A stretch of DNA of 64,000 nt. Origin: Thermoflavifilum aggregans. Its GTDB lineage: Bacteria > Bacteroidota > Bacteroidia > Chitinophagales > Chitinophagaceae. This document shows, piece by piece, positions 37,932-49,239 of this stretch. The stretch covers positions 2,356,001 through 2,420,000 of the forward strand of contig NZ_PGFG01000001.1 of NCBI RefSeq assembly GCF_002797735.1, written 5' to 3'. Position 1 is the first letter of the stretch; the number at the start of each line of letters is the position of its first letter. The position numbers were made by a program, and so were the translations under genes. The notes under the pieces are model-generated. The model made no database searches and had not been told where the DNA came from. It worked only from the letters and a program-made list of their open reading frames with translations.

Positions 37932-37963
37932 AAAAAACCTCCTGCTGCATGCAACAGGAGGTT
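37932..37963 (-). terminator. Terminator after rpoC
   Basis: On the minus strand a strong stem (AACCTCCTG with CAGGAGGTT, extended by the self-complementary TGCATGCA centre) is followed by TTTTTTG. It ends the long ribosomal/RNA polymerase transcript 26 bases after the rpoC stop. In the other direction the hairpin is followed only by TTTGTG, so it may weakly stop the rfbC transcript too. Confidence 0.88.
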
Positions 37964-37988
37964 TGTGTGATTGACGGGAATCCGATTG

Positions 37989-40900
37989 CTATTCTTCGTC
38001 ATCAAATTGATAGGCCTGCCGGCTGGATTGCAGGATGTCGTATTCTTCCTTGGAACCGACAATCAGGTTTTCAAATTCCCGCAAGCCTGTACCAGCGGGG
38101 ATGAGATGACCGGTAATCACATTTTCCTTCAATCCCAGCATTTCATCGGTCTTGCCGTTAATAGCGGCCTGCGAGAGCACCTTGGTAGTTTCCTGGAACG
38201 ATGCGGCCGAGATCCAGCTGTTGGTGCCCAGTGAAGCCCGGGTAATACCCAATAGCGACGGGCTGGAAGTAGCCGGCCGTGCATCGCGGTATTCCACCAG
38301 CTTTTTATCTGCCCGGCGCAACATGGAGTTTTCATCCCGGATCTGCCGCAGGGTTACAATCTGACCGGCTTTTAGGTTGGTGGAATCTCCCGGATCCGTA
38401 ATCACCTTCTTATCGAAGAGTGCATCATTGGCTTCCAGGAATTCAAACTTGTCAACCAGATCTCCCTCGAGGAAATGGGTATCTCCGGGATCTTCGATGG
38501 TTACTTTACGCATCATTTGCCGGACGATCACTTCAATATGCTTGTCATTCAGCTTCACACCCTGCAGGCGGTACACTTCCTGGATTTCATTGACCAGATA
38601 TTCCTGCACGGCATAAGGACCTTTGATGGCCAAAATATCGGTAGGACTGATCGCACCGTCCGAAAGAGGCGTACCGGCTTTTACAAAATCACCATCCTGC
38701 ACCAGGATATGCCGGGTTAGCGGCACCAGGTATTTCTTCACCTGGCCTTCTTTAGATTCAATGATGATTTCCCTGTTACCGCGTTTTACACTACCAAAGC
38801 TTACCACACCATCAATTTCAGCCACAATGGCCGGGTTGGATGGGTTACGTGCTTCAAACAATTCGGTAACGCGCGGCAAACCACCGGTAATATCGCGGAG
38901 CTTGCCGATGACGCGTGGAATTTTAACCAACACCTGACCGGCTTTCACCTGATCGCCCTCGCTCACATTGATATGCGAACCCACCGGCAGGTTGTAGGTC
39001 TTGCTTTCCTTACCCTTTTCGATGATAAGGCTGGGAATTTTGTTTTTATCTCGGCTTTCAATGACAACCTTTTCCCGGTGGCCGGTTTGTTCGTCGGCCT
39101 CTTCGCGATAGGTAACGCCTTCGATAATATTTTCAAACCGTACTTTTCCGCCGATTTCAGAAATAATCACAGCGTTGAACGGATCCCAGGTGCAGATGAC
39201 GTCACCTTTTTTGATGGTCTGCCCTTCTTTTACCAGCAGGGTAGATCCATAGGGAATATTGTGGGTAGTGAGCAGCCGATCGGCCTTGGGATCCACAATC
39301 CTGACCTCACCCATGCGGCCAATGACTACCTGCACTTTTTCTCCTTCATTGTTTTCATAGCTTACCGTACGCAACCCATCGAAGTGTACGACTCCATCGA
39401 AATGGGAGGTGAGCTTGGATTCCACAGTTGCCGAACCGGCTACACCACCGACGTGGAATGTACGCAGGGTAAGCTGGGTACCGGGTTCACCGATGGATTG
39501 CGCAGCGATGATGCCCACCACATCACCCTTCTGCGCCAGCTGACCCGTGGCGAGGTTCTGACCATAACATTTTACACAAACACCCCGACGGCTTTCACAG
39601 GTAAGCACCGAACGGATTTCAACAGATTCGATACCGCTTTCTTCAATCTTGCGTGCGATATCTTCGGTAATCATTTCACCTGCAGGCACAATCAGTTCAT
39701 CGGTCTGCGGATGATAGATATCATGAAGCGAAACCCTGCCCAGGATTCTGTCGAAGAGCGATTCCACGATTTCTTCATTTTCCTTGATCGCCGAAATAGA
39801 AATGCCCCGCAGGGTACCGCAATCTTCCTCTGTGATCACCACATCGTGTGCCACATCCACCAGACGGCGGGTCAGGTATCCGGCATCGGCCGTTTTCAGA
39901 GCCGTGTCGGCCAGACCTTTACGGGCGCCGTGGGTAGAAATGAAGTATTCCAAGACGCTTAATCCATCCTTGAAGTTGGACAGGATGGGGTTTTCCACGA
40001 TTTCCGATCCGGTAGAACCACTTTTTCTAGGCTTTGCCATCAGGCCGCGGATACCGGCCAGCTGCTTGATCTGCTGCTTGGAGCCACGCGCACCGGAATC
40101 GAGCATCATGAACACGGAATTAAATCCTTTCTGATCAGCTGCCAATTCCTGGATCAGGGATTCGGTGATCTTCGTGTCCACACGCGACCAGATATCCACA
40201 ATTTGATTATACCGTTCGTTGTTGGTGATCAAGCCCATGTTGTAATTTTCCCATACCTCCTCTACTTCTGCCATCGCATTTTCAATCAAGGTTTCCTTGA
40301 TCTGGGGCACAATCAAGTCGTTGATGCTGAATGAAAGTCCGCCTTTATAAGCCATCCGATAGCCCAGCTCTTTGATATCATCGAGGAATTTAGCTGTGGT
40401 AGGCACATCGGTGAGCTTGATAATATCGCCAATGATTTCGCGGAGAGATTTTTTGGTCAGCAGTGCATTGATGAAACCTACTTCCTTGGGCACGGTTTGA
40501 TTGAAAATCACCCGTCCTACCGTGGTTTCAATGAGCTGTTTTTCGAGTTTGCCTTCGGCATTGCGTACCATTGCCCTGACCTTGATCCAGGCGTGCAGGT
40601 CAATTTTACCTTCGTTATAAGCAATAATCACTTCTTCGGGGGAGTAAAAGATTTTTCCTTCTCCCCGTACCGGATCATCGGGCGTGGAGCGTTTGCCCTT
40701 GGTGATATAGTACAGCCCAAGCACCATATCCTGTGAAGGCAGGGTGATGGGCGTTCCGTTTTGCGGGTTCAGGATGTTGTGGGAAGAAAGCATCAACAGC
40801 TGAGCTTCCAGGATGGCGGCATTGCTGAGGGGCACATGCACAGCCATCTGGTCACCGTCGAAGTCGGCATTGAATGCCGTACAGGTCAAAGGATGCAGCT

Positions 40901-42284
40901 GAATGGCTTTCCCTTCGATGAGTTTGGGCTGGAAGGCCTGGATGGAAAGGCGGTGCAGGGTCGGAGCACGGTTCAACAGCACCGGATGGCCTTTCAGGAT
41001 ATTTTCCAGAATATCCCAGATAACGGCATCCTTGCGTTCTACCAGCTTTTTGGCCGATTTCACCGTCTTCACAATACCCCGTTCGATGAGTTTGCGGATA
41101 ATAAAGGGCTTGAACAATTCGGCTGCCATGTCTTTGGGCAGACCGCATTCATGCAGTTTCAGCTCAGGGCCTACCACAATGACGGAACGACCGGAATAGT
41201 CCACCCGCTTACCCAGCAGGTTCTGGCGGAAACGCCCCTGCTTGCCCTTCAGCACATCACTCAATGATTTCAGGGCACGGCCACCCTCGGCTTTGACGGC
41301 GTTGGACTTGCGGCTGTTGTCGAACAGCGAGTCAACAGCTTCCTGAAGCATGCGTTTTTCATTGCGCAGAATGACTTCAGGAGCCTTGATTTCAATCAAT
41401 CTTTTCAACCTGTTGTTCCGGATGATTACCCTTCGGTACAGGTCATTGAGGTCAGACGATGCAAAGCGGCCTCCGTCGAGTGGTACCAGCGGCCTCAGTT
41501 CGGGTGGAATGACTGGAATATATTGCATCACCATCCATTCGGGACGGTTTTCAATATGCTGATTGGCTTCCCGGAAGGCTTCTACCACACTCAGCCGCTT
41601 TAGGGCTTCGGCCTTACGTTGTTGGGAAGTTTCATTGGCAGCCTGGTTGCGCAGGGAATAGGAAAGCTCATCCAGGTTGATGCGGGCCAGCAACATCTGA
41701 ATGGCTTCGGCCCCCATTTTGGCGATGAACTTTTTCGGATCATCGTCGGGCAGCATCTGGTTATCTTTCGGCAGGGAGTCAATAATTTCCAGATATTCTT
41801 CTTCCGTCAGCAGATCCATCACATTCAAACCCTTATCCTCCCGGATGCCAGGCTGAATCACCACATAGCGTTCGTAGTAAATGATCGACTCCAGCTTTTT
41901 GGAAGAAAGCCCCAGCAGATAACCGATCTTATTGGGCAGGGACTTGAAATACCAGATATGAACCACCGGGACAACCAGCTTGATATGTCCCATCCGTTCG
42001 CGGCGTACCTTTTTCTCGGTTACCTCCACACCGCAGCGATCGCACACAATACCCTTGTAACGGATGCGCTTGTATTTGCCGCAATAACATTCATAATCCT
42101 TTACCGGACCAAAAATGCGCTCACAGAAAAGCCCGTCACGTTCCGGCTTGTACGTGCGGTAGTTGATGGTTTCCGGTTTCAGCACTTCGCCATACGAGCG
42201 TTCCAGGATGGAATCAGGAGATGCGAGGCTGATGGTCACCTTGCTGAAGTTTGGCTTGGGACGATTTTCTTTTTTCAAAGCCAT
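37989..42284 (-). CDS. rpoC: DNA-directed RNA polymerase subunit beta'
   Basis: A 1431-residue beta' subunit. The catalytic magnesium loop [12 protein letters not shown] carries Asp474, Asp476 and Asp478. The N-terminal zinc site (CYCGKYK with CDRCGV, near residues 66-88) and the second zinc site ([13 protein letters not shown]) in the C-terminal half are present. Length and domain order are as expected for Bacteroidota. It lies 33 bases after rpoB and is followed by a terminator. Nothing unusual is seen, in contrast to rpoB. Confidence 0.99.
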   Translation of the reverse strand: MALKKENRPKPNFSKVTISLASPDSILERSYGEVLKPETINYRTYKPERDGLFCERIFGPVKDYECYCGKYKRIRYKGIVCDRCGVEVTEKKVRRERMGHIKLVVPVVHIWYFKSLPNKIGYLLGLSSKKLESIIYYERYVVIQPGIREDKGLNVMDLLTEEEYLEIIDSLPKDNQMLPDDDPKKFIAKMGAEAIQMLLARINLDELSYSLRNQAANETSQQRKAEALKRLSVVEAFREANQHIENRPEWMVMQYIPVIPPELRPLVPLDGGRFASSDLNDLYRRVIIRNNRLKRLIEIKAPEVILRNEKRMLQEAVDSLFDNSRKSNAVKAEGGRALKSLSDVLKGKQGRFRQNLLGKRVDYSGRSVIVVGPELKLHECGLPKDMAAELFKPFIIRKLIERGIVKTVKSAKKLVERKDAVIWDILENILKGHPVLLNRAPTLHRLSIQAFQPKLIEGKAIQLHPLTCTAFNADFDGDQMAVHVPLSNAAILEAQLLMLSSHNILNPQNGTPITLPSQDMVLGLYYITKGKRSTPDDPVRGEGKIFYSPEEVIIAYNEGKIDLHAWIKVRAMVRNAEGKLEKQLIETTVGRVIFNQTVPKEVGFINALLTKKSLREIIGDIIKLTDVPTTAKFLDDIKELGYRMAYKGGLSFSINDLIVPQIKETLIENAMAEVEEVWENYNMGLITNNERYNQIVDIWSRVDTKITESLIQELAADQKGFNSVFMMLDSGARGSKQQIKQLAGIRGLMAKPRKSGSTGSEIVENPILSNFKDGLSVLEYFISTHGARKGLADTALKTADAGYLTRRLVDVAHDVVITEEDCGTLRGISISAIKENEEIVESLFDRILGRVSLHDIYHPQTDELIVPAGEMITEDIARKIEESGIESVEIRSVLTCESRRGVCVKCYGQNLATGQLAQKGDVVGIIAAQSIGEPGTQLTLRTFHVGGVAGSATVESKLTSHFDGVVHFDGLRTVSYENNEGEKVQVVIGRMGEVRIVDPKADRLLTTHNIPYGSTLLVKEGQTIKKGDVICTWDPFNAVIISEIGGKVRFENIIEGVTYREEADEQTGHREKVVIESRDKNKIPSLIIEKGKESKTYNLPVGSHINVSEGDQVKAGQVLVKIPRVIGKLRDITGGLPRVTELFEARNPSNPAIVAEIDGVVSFGSVKRGNREIIIESKEGQVKKYLVPLTRHILVQDGDFVKAGTPLSDGAISPTDILAIKGPYAVQEYLVNEIQEVYRLQGVKLNDKHIEVIVRQMMRKVTIEDPGDTHFLEGDLVDKFEFLEANDALFDKKVITDPGDSTNLKAGQIVTLRQIRDENSMLRRADKKLVEYRDARPATSSPSLLGITRASLGTNSWISAASFQETTKVLSQAAINGKTDEMLGLKENVITGHLIPAGTGLREFENLIVGSKEEYDILQSSRQAYQFDDEE

Positions 42285-42317
42285 GATATGGATGGTTTAA
42301 AATGAAATCAATGTGAA

Positions 42318-45300
42318 TTATTCAAATGTAAGCTCCAGACCCAACCCTCTCAATTCATGCACCAGCACGTTAAACGATTCGGGCACACCGGGTTTGGGAA
42401 TGTTATCGCCTTTCACAATGGCTTCATAAGCCTTTGCCCTTCCGACGATATCATCGGATTTGATGGTGAGCATTTCCTGGAGGGTATGGGCAGCACCATA
42501 GGCTTCCAGAGCCCATACTTCCATTTCACCGAAACGCTGGCCACCAAACTGAGCCTTACCACCCAGGGGTTGTTGGGTAATGAGGCTGTACGGACCAATG
42601 GAACGGGCGTGCATCTTATCATCTACCAGATGGTGCAGTTTCATCATGTAAATCACACCCACCGTAGCTTTCTGATGGAAACGTTCGCCGGTTTCTCCGT
42701 CGTAGAGATAAGTATGCCCGAAGGTAGGCAATCCGGCTTCTTCAATTTCCCGGGCAATTTCTTCCGGTGTGGCACCATCAAAAATCGGTGTGGCATATTT
42801 CTTTCCAAGTTTCCAACCTGCCCATCCCAGCACGGTTTCGTAAATCTGCCCGATATTCATTCGAGAAGGCACACCCAGCGGATTCAATACAATGTCCACA
42901 GGCGTACCATCTTCGAGGAAGGGCATGTCTTCCACCCGCACAATCTTGGCCACGATACCCTTGTTACCATGGCGGCCGGCCATTTTATCACCCACTTTCA
43001 GCTTGCGTTTGGAAGCCAAGTATACCTTGGCCAGCCTGAGTACACCGGGTGGAAGTTCATCACCAATCGAAATATTGAATTTTTCTCTCTTATACCGGCC
43101 TAATTCTTCGTTGTATTTGATATTGTAATTATGCAAAAGGGTGTTTATCAGCTCATTTACTTCCTCATTTTGTGTCCAGCCCAGCGGATTCACATTCTGA
43201 TAATCAATAGCAGCCAGATTCTTTTGGGTGAATTTAGCACCTTTGGGAATCAGCACCTCACCAAAGTTGTTGGTAACACCGGCTGACACCTGATCTTTCA
43301 GCAACTGCTGTAATTTTTCCAGCAGCACCTCATTCAGTTCCTCCACATTTTTCTGGTGTATTTTTTCCAGTTTCTCCAGGGCCGCTTTTTCCCTTAGCTT
43401 GGAATTTTTATCTTTTTTGGCTCTGGAGAAAAGTTTTTTGTTGATCACCACACCTTCAATGGAAGGAGGTACTTTCAGGGATGCATCTTTGGCATCGCCG
43501 GCCTTATCGCCGAAAATGGCGCGCAGCAGCCGTTCTTCCGGTGTAGGATCAGATTCTCCTTTGGGCGTGATTTTACCAATCAGGATGTCACCTTCCTTTA
43601 CCCAGGCTCCCACGCGGATGATGCCGTTTTCATCCAGATCTTTGGTAGCTTCTTCACTCACATTGGGAATATCGGCCGTGAGCTCTTCAGGCCCCAGCTT
43701 GGTATCGCGCACTTCCAGCTCGAACTCTTCGATGTGGATGGAAGTAAACAGATCTTCCCGCACCACGCGTTCGGAGATCACGATAGCGTCTTCAAAGTTG
43801 TAGCCTTTCCAAGGCATGAAAGCCACCATCAGGTTCCGACCCAGGGCCAGTTCACCACCCTGTGTAGCATAACCTTCCGTGAGGAAATCGCCTGCTTTTA
43901 CGGTTTGACCTTTTTTCACACAGGGCTTCAGGTTGATGCAGGTCGATTGGTTGGTTTTGGTGAACTTGGTTAGCTTGTACACTTTCAGGTCGTCTTCGAA
44001 GCTCACCAGCCGCTGGATATCGCTTCGTTTGTACCGCACATGGATTTCGTTGGCATCCACATATTCCACCACTCCATCACCTTCGGCAGTGATCTGGGTT
44101 CTGGAGTCGCGAGCAGCCACGGCTTCCAGCCCCGTACCCACGATGGGCACTTCCGGACGAAGAAGAGGCACAGCTTGGCGTTGCATGTTCGAACCCATCA
44201 GAGCCCGGTTGGCGTCATCATGCTCCAGGAAGGGAATCAGCGAGGCACTCAACCCCACAATCTGGTTGGGTGCAATATCCATGTATTGCACCTCATTTTT
44301 ATCCAGCACAGGGAAATCACCCATTTCACGGGCTTTCACGCGATCGTTGAGTAAGTTACCCTCTTTATCAAGCGGGGCATTGGCCTGTGCAATCCTTACC
44401 TGATCTTCTTCCTCTGCACTCAGGTATTTCACCTTGTGCAGGTCCACCTTACCGTTTTTCACTTCGCGATAAGGTGTTTCAATAAAGCCCATTTCATTCA
44501 CCTTGGCGTGTACGCACAGGGTAGAAATCAAACCGATATTGGGCCCTTCCGGTGTCTCGATGGTACACAGACGGCCATAATGGGAATAATGTACGTCGCG
44601 CACTTCAAAACCAGCACGTTCGCGGCTCAATCCACCCGGACCCAGAGCTGAAATGCGGCGCTTGTGCGTGATTTCGCTGAGCGGGTTGGTCTGATCGAGG
44701 AACTGCGAGAGCTGGGAAGTGCCGAAAAAGGAATTGATAACCGAACTTGATGATTTGTGGTGATCAGAGAAAAGTGCAGAGAGCTGGGAAGTGCCGAAAA
44801 AGGAATTGATAACCGAACTCAGTGTACGGGCATTGATCAAATCAATGGGTGTAAACACCTCGTTGTCACGTACGTTCATCCTTTCGCGGATGGTACGTGC
44901 CATACGTGCCAGCCCTACGCCAAACTGGGCATATAATTGCTCTCCTACCGTGCGTACCCGGCGGTTGCTCAGGTGATCAATATCATCTATTTCGGCTTTG
45001 CCGTTGGTAAGTTTTACCAGGTATTTGATAATAGCGATGATATCTTCCTTGGTCAGCACCCTTACTTCCAGCGGAGTGTCTAGGCCCAGCTTACGATTGA
45101 TTTTATACCGCCCCACATCCCCGAGGTCATAACGCTTGTCAGAGAAAAAGAGCTTGTCGATAATGCCACGGGCGGTTTCATCATCAGGTGCATCGGCGCC
45201 CCTGAGCTGCCGGTAAATATGTTGAACGGCTTCCAGCTCGGAATTGGAAGTATCCTTATTCAGGGTATTGTAAATGATGGAATAATCTTCCGAAAGTTCT

Positions 45301-46232
45301 TCCTTCTGTAGGAAAATAGTCTTCACACCGAGATCAATGATCTGCTGGATATTCTCTTCATTCAGCACACTGTCGCGATCCAGAATGATTTCATTGCGTT
45401 CGATGGAAACTACTTCACCGGTATCTTCATCCACAAAATCTTCCACCCAGGTACGCAGCACGCGGGCAGCCAGCTTGCGGCCGATATATTTGCTGAGGGT
45501 TTTCTTATCAGCCTTCACTTCATCGGCCATGTCAAACAACTGCAGGATGTCTTTATCGGTTTCATAGCCGATAGCCCGCAGCAGCATGGTAACGGGAAAC
45601 TTTTTCTTCCGGTCAATGTAGGCATACATGACATTGTTGATGTCAGTAGCAAATTCCATCCAGGCACCTTTGAAAGGAATGACCCTTGCGGAGTAAATCT
45701 TGGTACCGTTGGGATGGATAGACTGACCGAAGAACACGCCAGGCGAACGGTGCAGTTGGGATACCACTACCCGCTCGGCACCGTTGATGATGAAGGTGCC
45801 GCGGGGCGTCATGTAAGGAATATTGCCCAGAAACACATCCTGCACGATGGTCTGGAAATCCACATGTTCTTCATCATTACAGCTGAGGCGCAGCTTGGCC
45901 TTCAGCGGCACGGAATAGGTCAGCCCCCGCTCAATACATTCTTCGATGGTATATCTGGGAGGATCCACGTAATAGTCGAGGAATTCCAGATTGAAAATAT
46001 TCCGGGTGTCGGTGATAGGAAAATTTTCCTTGAACACCTTGAACAACCCTTCGTTGTTGCGTTTATCGGGCGTAGTTTCGAGCTGCAGAAAATCTTTAAA
46101 CGACTGCAGCTGGATAGCCAGCAGATCAGGAATTTCGGCAGGCTGCTGAACTTTTCCGAAGTTTACACGCCCGTTTGCCGGATGGGCAGGTTGCCGGGAA
46201 GAATGATTGGCTGGAAGTTTTGCTGTTGACAT
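42318..46232 (-). CDS. rpoB: DNA-directed RNA polymerase subunit beta, with an in-frame duplication in the rifampicin region
   Basis: A 1304-residue beta subunit from the ATG at 46232 ([12 protein letters not shown]). The rifampicin-resistance-determining region is unusual: [14 protein letters not shown] occurs at 472-485 and again at 496-509, separated by [10 protein letters not shown]. Sequence then continues normally with [26 protein letters not shown]. Aligned to E. coli, 24 residues are added between positions equivalent to Ser512 and Gln513. The resistance positions D516, H526 and S531 are the sensitive residues (here D513, H523, S528). The rest, including [10 protein letters not shown] and the C-terminal [15 protein letters not shown] region, is typical. 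The extra segment may be real or an assembly error. Confidence 0.98.
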   Translation of the reverse strand: MSTAKLPANHSSRQPAHPANGRVNFGKVQQPAEIPDLLAIQLQSFKDFLQLETTPDKRNNEGLFKVFKENFPITDTRNIFNLEFLDYYVDPPRYTIEECIERGLTYSVPLKAKLRLSCNDEEHVDFQTIVQDVFLGNIPYMTPRGTFIINGAERVVVSQLHRSPGVFFGQSIHPNGTKIYSARVIPFKGAWMEFATDINNVMYAYIDRKKKFPVTMLLRAIGYETDKDILQLFDMADEVKADKKTLSKYIGRKLAARVLRTWVEDFVDEDTGEVVSIERNEIILDRDSVLNEENIQQIIDLGVKTIFLQKEELSEDYSIIYNTLNKDTSNSELEAVQHIYRQLRGADAPDDETARGIIDKLFFSDKRYDLGDVGRYKINRKLGLDTPLEVRVLTKEDIIAIIKYLVKLTNGKAEIDDIDHLSNRRVRTVGEQLYAQFGVGLARMARTIRERMNVRDNEVFTPIDLINARTLSSVINSFFGTSQLSALFSDHHKSSSSVINSFFGTSQLSQFLDQTNPLSEITHKRRISALGPGGLSRERAGFEVRDVHYSHYGRLCTIETPEGPNIGLISTLCVHAKVNEMGFIETPYREVKNGKVDLHKVKYLSAEEEDQVRIAQANAPLDKEGNLLNDRVKAREMGDFPVLDKNEVQYMDIAPNQIVGLSASLIPFLEHDDANRALMGSNMQRQAVPLLRPEVPIVGTGLEAVAARDSRTQITAEGDGVVEYVDANEIHVRYKRSDIQRLVSFEDDLKVYKLTKFTKTNQSTCINLKPCVKKGQTVKAGDFLTEGYATQGGELALGRNLMVAFMPWKGYNFEDAIVISERVVREDLFTSIHIEEFELEVRDTKLGPEELTADIPNVSEEATKDLDENGIIRVGAWVKEGDILIGKITPKGESDPTPEERLLRAIFGDKAGDAKDASLKVPPSIEGVVINKKLFSRAKKDKNSKLREKAALEKLEKIHQKNVEELNEVLLEKLQQLLKDQVSAGVTNNFGEVLIPKGAKFTQKNLAAIDYQNVNPLGWTQNEEVNELINTLLHNYNIKYNEELGRYKREKFNISIGDELPPGVLRLAKVYLASKRKLKVGDKMAGRHGNKGIVAKIVRVEDMPFLEDGTPVDIVLNPLGVPSRMNIGQIYETVLGWAGWKLGKKYATPIFDGATPEEIAREIEEAGLPTFGHTYLYDGETGERFHQKATVGVIYMMKLHHLVDDKMHARSIGPYSLITQQPLGGKAQFGGQRFGEMEVWALEAYGAAHTLQEMLTIKSDDIVGRAKAYEAIVKGDNIPKPGVPESFNVLVHELRGLGLELTFE
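44707..44819 (-). repeat. 41-bp direct repeat inside rpoB (rifampicin region)
   Basis: Bases 44707-44747 and 44779-44819 are identical over 41 positions, offset by exactly 72 bp; the flanking bases differ at once on both sides. The 31-bp spacer (44748-44778) is unique. The unit preserves the reading frame (72 = 24 codons). Its protein, LFSDHHKS, weakly resembles QFLDQTNP that follows the second copy, so the spacer may be a diverged echo of the downstream segment. Confidence 0.95.
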
Positions 46233-46328
46233 CGTTGCAGAAGATAAAATCAAATAATCAGTAAAAATTTCAAGGAAGCTTTCAAGGCTTCATGTAATTC
46301 AGCACGGTGCATCATCTTCAAAGGGAAA

Positions 46329-46357
46329 CAGGTCAAAAGTACAGGACTTTTGACCTG
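46329..46357 (-). promoter_or_regulatory. Perfect 12-bp hairpin between rplL and rpoB (attenuator or processing site)
   Basis: CAGGTCAAAAGT and its exact complement enclose a five-base loop. On the minus strand the stem is followed by TTTCCCTTTG, a weak U tract, in the 170-bp gap between rplL and rpoB. By position it corresponds to the E. coli rplL-rpoB attenuator and RNase III site; the sequence is different, so the function is inferred from position and structure. Confidence 0.7.
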
Positions 46358-46402
46358 ATATTTTAATCAGTACCCTTTTGCTGCAGGGCAATGAAGAATG
46401 GT

Positions 46403-46792
46403 TTACTGGATTTCTACTTCAGCACCAGCTTCTTTCAGTTTGGCAGCCAGTTGATCGGCTTCAGCCTTAGCAATTCCCTCTTTCACGGGCTTGGGTGCTC
46501 CGTCAACCAATTCTTTGGCTTCCTTGAGGCCAAGACCGGTTAATTCCTTCACCACCTTCACCACGTTCAGTTTATTGGCGCCGGCGGCTTTCAGAATCAC
46601 GTTGAAAGAGGTTTTTTCTTCAGCTGCAGGAGCAGCGGCAGCACCGGCTGCAGCACCGCCTCCGGCAACCATTACCGGAGCAGCTGCTGCTGGTTCAATC
46701 CCGTATTCTTCTTTCAGAATTTTAGCCAATTCGTTCACTTCCTTGACGGTGAGATTTACGAGCTGTTCGGCAAATGCTTTTAAGTCAGCCAT
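46403..46792 (-). CDS. rplL: 50S ribosomal protein L7/L12
   Basis: A 129-residue stalk protein. The N-terminal dimerisation helix ([21 protein letters not shown]), the Ala/Gly/Pro-rich hinge (residues about 35-58) and the C-terminal factor-binding domain ([38 protein letters not shown]) are in the standard order. It recruits translation GTPases to the ribosome. It follows rplJ by 78 bases and precedes the rpoB leader hairpin. Confidence 0.98.
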   Translation of the reverse strand: MADLKAFAEQLVNLTVKEVNELAKILKEEYGIEPAAAAPVMVAGGGAAAGAAAAPAAEEKTSFNVILKAAGANKLNVVKVVKELTGLGLKEAKELVDGAPKPVKEGIAKAEADQLAAKLKEAGAEVEIQ

Positions 46793-46870
46793 GTTGTGTG
46801 TGTTTTTGAAATCAATAAATCAATGAAAAATATATGTTGGACTTGGAAGCCAAACGGAATCATAAACCTG

Positions 46871-47404
46871 TCAGTCTCCTGTTCTGGATTCAAGGGTCTT
46901 CAGCACACCAGCGATGGTTTGCCCGCCGGACTGCAGGGCGCCAATGACCCGATGTGCCGGAGCCTGCAACAGGCCGATCAGTTCCCCGATCAAATCAGCT
47001 TTGGATTTTAACCGGGTTAAGGTTTCCAGTTGACCATCCCCCTCATAAATTTCAGAATCCACATAAGCCAGCTTCAGAATGGGTTTTTCACTCCCCTGTT
47101 CTTTGCGGAAACGGGAAATAATCAGGGCCGGTTCCTTCGGGTTTTCGGTAAAAAAGATGGCTGTTTGTCCTTTCAATGCAGGATAAACGCCTTCATACCG
47201 CGATGCTTCAATAGATTCTAATGCCTTGCGGATGAGCGTATTCTTGGCTACCTTCATTTCAACCTTGCCTTCAAAGCAGGCCCTGCGCAGTTTGTTGACC
47301 TGTTCAACCGTCAAGGCCGAGGAATCGGCCAGATAAAAATGCGGATAGCGGCTGAAGCGTTCCCTGAGCTTATCAATGATTTCGGTTTTCTGTGCTTTAT
47401 TCAT
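46871..47404 (-). CDS. rplJ: 50S ribosomal protein L10
   Basis: A 177-residue L10, the base of the L7/L12 stalk. The N-terminal globular part has LADSSALTVEQVNKLRRAC, KVAKNTLIRKAL and the FFTENPKEPALIISRF segment, and the C-terminal helix that binds L12 dimers ends the protein. In E. coli the L10-L12 complex represses its own operon by binding the leader. Here the gap to rplA is only 16 bp, too short for a comparable leader. Confidence 0.97.
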   Translation of the reverse strand: MNKAQKTEIIDKLRERFSRYPHFYLADSSALTVEQVNKLRRACFEGKVEMKVAKNTLIRKALESIEASRYEGVYPALKGQTAIFFTENPKEPALIISRFRKEQGSEKPILKLAYVDSEIYEGDGQLETLTRLKSKADLIGELIGLLQAPAHRVIGALQSGGQTIAGVLKTLESRTGD

Positions 47405-47420
47405 ACACTCTATGCATTAA

Positions 47421-48110
47421 TCAGTTTAATACTGAACGCGGATCAATCTTGATTCCCGGGCTCATGGTGGTAGCCATCGAGATGCTCTTGAGATAGGTTC
47501 CTTTCGCAGTAGGTGGCTTTAACCGAAGAATGGTCTGGATGAATTCATGTGCATTCTCCACAATTTTTTCCGGTGGAAAGGAAACCCTGCCGATGGAAGC
47601 ATGAATAATGCCGGCTTTATCTACCTTAAAGGTAATTTTTCCGCTTTTCACTTCTTTCACAGCCGAGGCTACGTCTTGAGTTACCGTACCCGTTTTAGGA
47701 TTGGGCATCAGGTTCCGGGGGCCAAGGATTTTACCCAGTTTCCCGATTTTAGGCATTACAGATGGAGTGGCAATGATCACATCCACATCCGTCCAGCCGT
47801 TTTCAATCTTTTGGATATATTCATCCAGACCCACATAATCCGCACCTGCCTGTTTGGCTTCTTCTTCCTTATCGGGTGTACACAAAACCAATACTTTACG
47901 GGTTTTACCTGTGCCATGTGGCAGGGTTACCGATCCTCTGATAGCCTGGTCAGCCTTTTTAGGATCTACACCCAGCCGGATATGCATATCTACTGAGCTA
48001 TCAAAACGGGTAGTATTGATATCTTTCAGCAAAGCCGCAGCTTCTGCGAGCGGATATAATTTCGTACGATCAATTTTAGCTTCGGCAGCTTTACGTTTCT
48101 TGGTCAGCAT
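47421..48110 (-). CDS. rplA: 50S ribosomal protein L1
   Basis: A 229-residue L1 of normal length with [32 protein letters not shown], the second-domain [31 protein letters not shown] and the C-terminal [12 protein letters not shown]-like end. It binds 23S rRNA at the E-site stalk. In many bacteria it also represses rplK-rplA by binding the rplK leader; a hairpin at 48600-48616 is a candidate region. Confidence 0.98.
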   Translation of the reverse strand: MLTKKRKAAEAKIDRTKLYPLAEAAALLKDINTTRFDSSVDMHIRLGVDPKKADQAIRGSVTLPHGTGKTRKVLVLCTPDKEEEAKQAGADYVGLDEYIQKIENGWTDVDVIIATPSVMPKIGKLGKILGPRNLMPNPKTGTVTQDVASAVKEVKSGKITFKVDKAGIIHASIGRVSFPPEKIVENAHEFIQTILRLKPPTAKGTYLKSISMATTMSPGIKIDPRSVLN

Positions 48111-48131
48111 GCGTAAGAAAGATTTAAGCTG

Positions 48132-48575
48132 TTAACGTTCCCAGGGTGCGGTTCCTTCAATCGTGATGCCCATGCTCCGTGCAGTGCCTGCAATCATTTT
48201 CATGGCGCTTTCCAGGGTAAAGCAGTTTAGGTCGGGCATCTTATCCTGAGCAATGGCTTTTACCTGATCCCAGGTAACCTTGCCCACCTTTACCCGATTG
48301 GGTTCTTTCGAACCTGACTGTACCTTGGCTGCTTCCATAAGCTGTGCTGCTGCCGGCGCAGTTTTGATGACAAAATCAAAAGATTTGTCTGCATAAACTG
48401 TAAGAACTACCGGAAGCAGCTTGCCCATCTTGTCCTGCGTACGTGCATTGAACTGCTTGCAGAACTCCATGATGTTGACACCCTTGGAGCCTAGGGCCGG
48501 TCCGATGGGAGGGGCCGGATTTGCCTGACCACCTTTTACCTGAAGCTTTACGTAACCAATGATTTCTTTTGCCAT
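48132..48575 (-). CDS. rplK: 50S ribosomal protein L11
   Basis: A 147-residue L11. The N-terminal [36 protein letters not shown] (the proline-rich hinge with [10 protein letters not shown]) and the C-terminal rRNA-binding domain ending [15 protein letters not shown] are typical. It forms the GTPase-associated centre with 23S rRNA. It is the first gene after a promoter at 48638 and so starts a ribosomal-protein subtranscript. Confidence 0.98.
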   Translation of the reverse strand: MAKEIIGYVKLQVKGGQANPAPPIGPALGSKGVNIMEFCKQFNARTQDKMGKLLPVVLTVYADKSFDFVIKTAPAAAQLMEAAKVQSGSKEPNRVKVGKVTWDQVKAIAQDKMPDLNCFTLESAMKMIAGTARSMGITIEGTAPWER

Positions 48576-48599
48576 ACTGGAAGGTTTGCTTGGTGTTGC

Positions 48600-48645
48600 G
48601 AACAGCGGGGCTGTTCTTCCAAATTTTCAAGGGAGCGCAAAGATA
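48600..48645 (-). promoter_or_regulatory. Promoter (TATCTTTG) and leader hairpin before rplK
   Basis: On the minus strand TATCTTTG (48645-48638) matches TAnnTTTG in the 97-bp nusG-rplK gap. Downstream in the leader, GAACAGC-CCC-GCTGTTC (48616-48600) forms a seven-pair hairpin, 24 bases before the rplK ATG. The hairpin is a candidate target for L1 or other autoregulation; this is inference from position. Confidence 0.6.
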
Positions 48646-48672
48646 TGATAATTCCCGGAAATCTAAAAAAAA

Positions 48673-49239
48673 TCAGCTGATTTTTTCTACCTGCATAAAA
48701 TTCAGTTCTACCGGGGTTGCGCGGCCGAAAATTTTAACGATGACCTTCAGCTTTTTCTTTTCCTCATTGATTTCTTCAATGACTCCGTTGAAATCATTGA
48801 ACGGGCCATCGATAATGCGTACGGTTTCTCCCACGATAAAGGGCTCACTCATGGTTACACCCTGATCGGCGAGTTCATCAGCCTTGCCCAGCATTTTGTT
48901 TACTTCTGATTTGCGCAGGGGAATAGGTTTATCTTTCCCCAGAAAATGGATCACATTCGTCATGTTGTTGATGGCACTGATGATCTCGTCGGTAAGCTTG
49001 CCTTCCACCACTTCAATCATTACATATCCGGGATAAAAATTTCTTTCCCGCATCACCTTCTTGCCCGACTGAATTTTGTATACTTTTTCTACAGGTACAA
49101 ATACTTGTTTAATGATATCGCCCCAGCCGGAGCGGCGGATTTCCAGGTCAAGATATTCCTTGACTTTTTTTTCTTTCCCGCTGATAACCCTAAGCACATA
49201 CCAGCGTGTTTCTTGTGTGGGGCTGGTTACAGCATCCAT
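48673..49239 (-). CDS. nusG: Transcription termination/antitermination protein NusG
   Basis: A 188-residue NusG with the NGN domain (RWYVLRVISGKEKKVKEYLDLE; NFYPGYVMIEV) and a C-terminal KOW domain (VRIIDGPFNDFNGVIEEINEEKKKLKV). It couples RNA polymerase to Rho and to the ribosome. Its start overlaps the secE stop by one base (TAATG), so the two are co-translated. Confidence 0.97.
   Translation of the reverse strand: MDAVTSPTQETRWYVLRVISGKEKKVKEYLDLEIRRSGWGDIIKQVFVPVEKVYKIQSGKKVMRERNFYPGYVMIEVVEGKLTDEIISAINNMTNVIHFLGKDKPIPLRKSEVNKMLGKADELADQGVTMSEPFIVGETVRIIDGPFNDFNGVIEEINEEKKKLKVIVKIFGRATPVELNFMQVEKIS

Noticed and set aside
38973-39962. A 329-codon open frame antisense to rpoC
   Set aside because: It is a shadow of rpoC with no start signal or recognisable domain.
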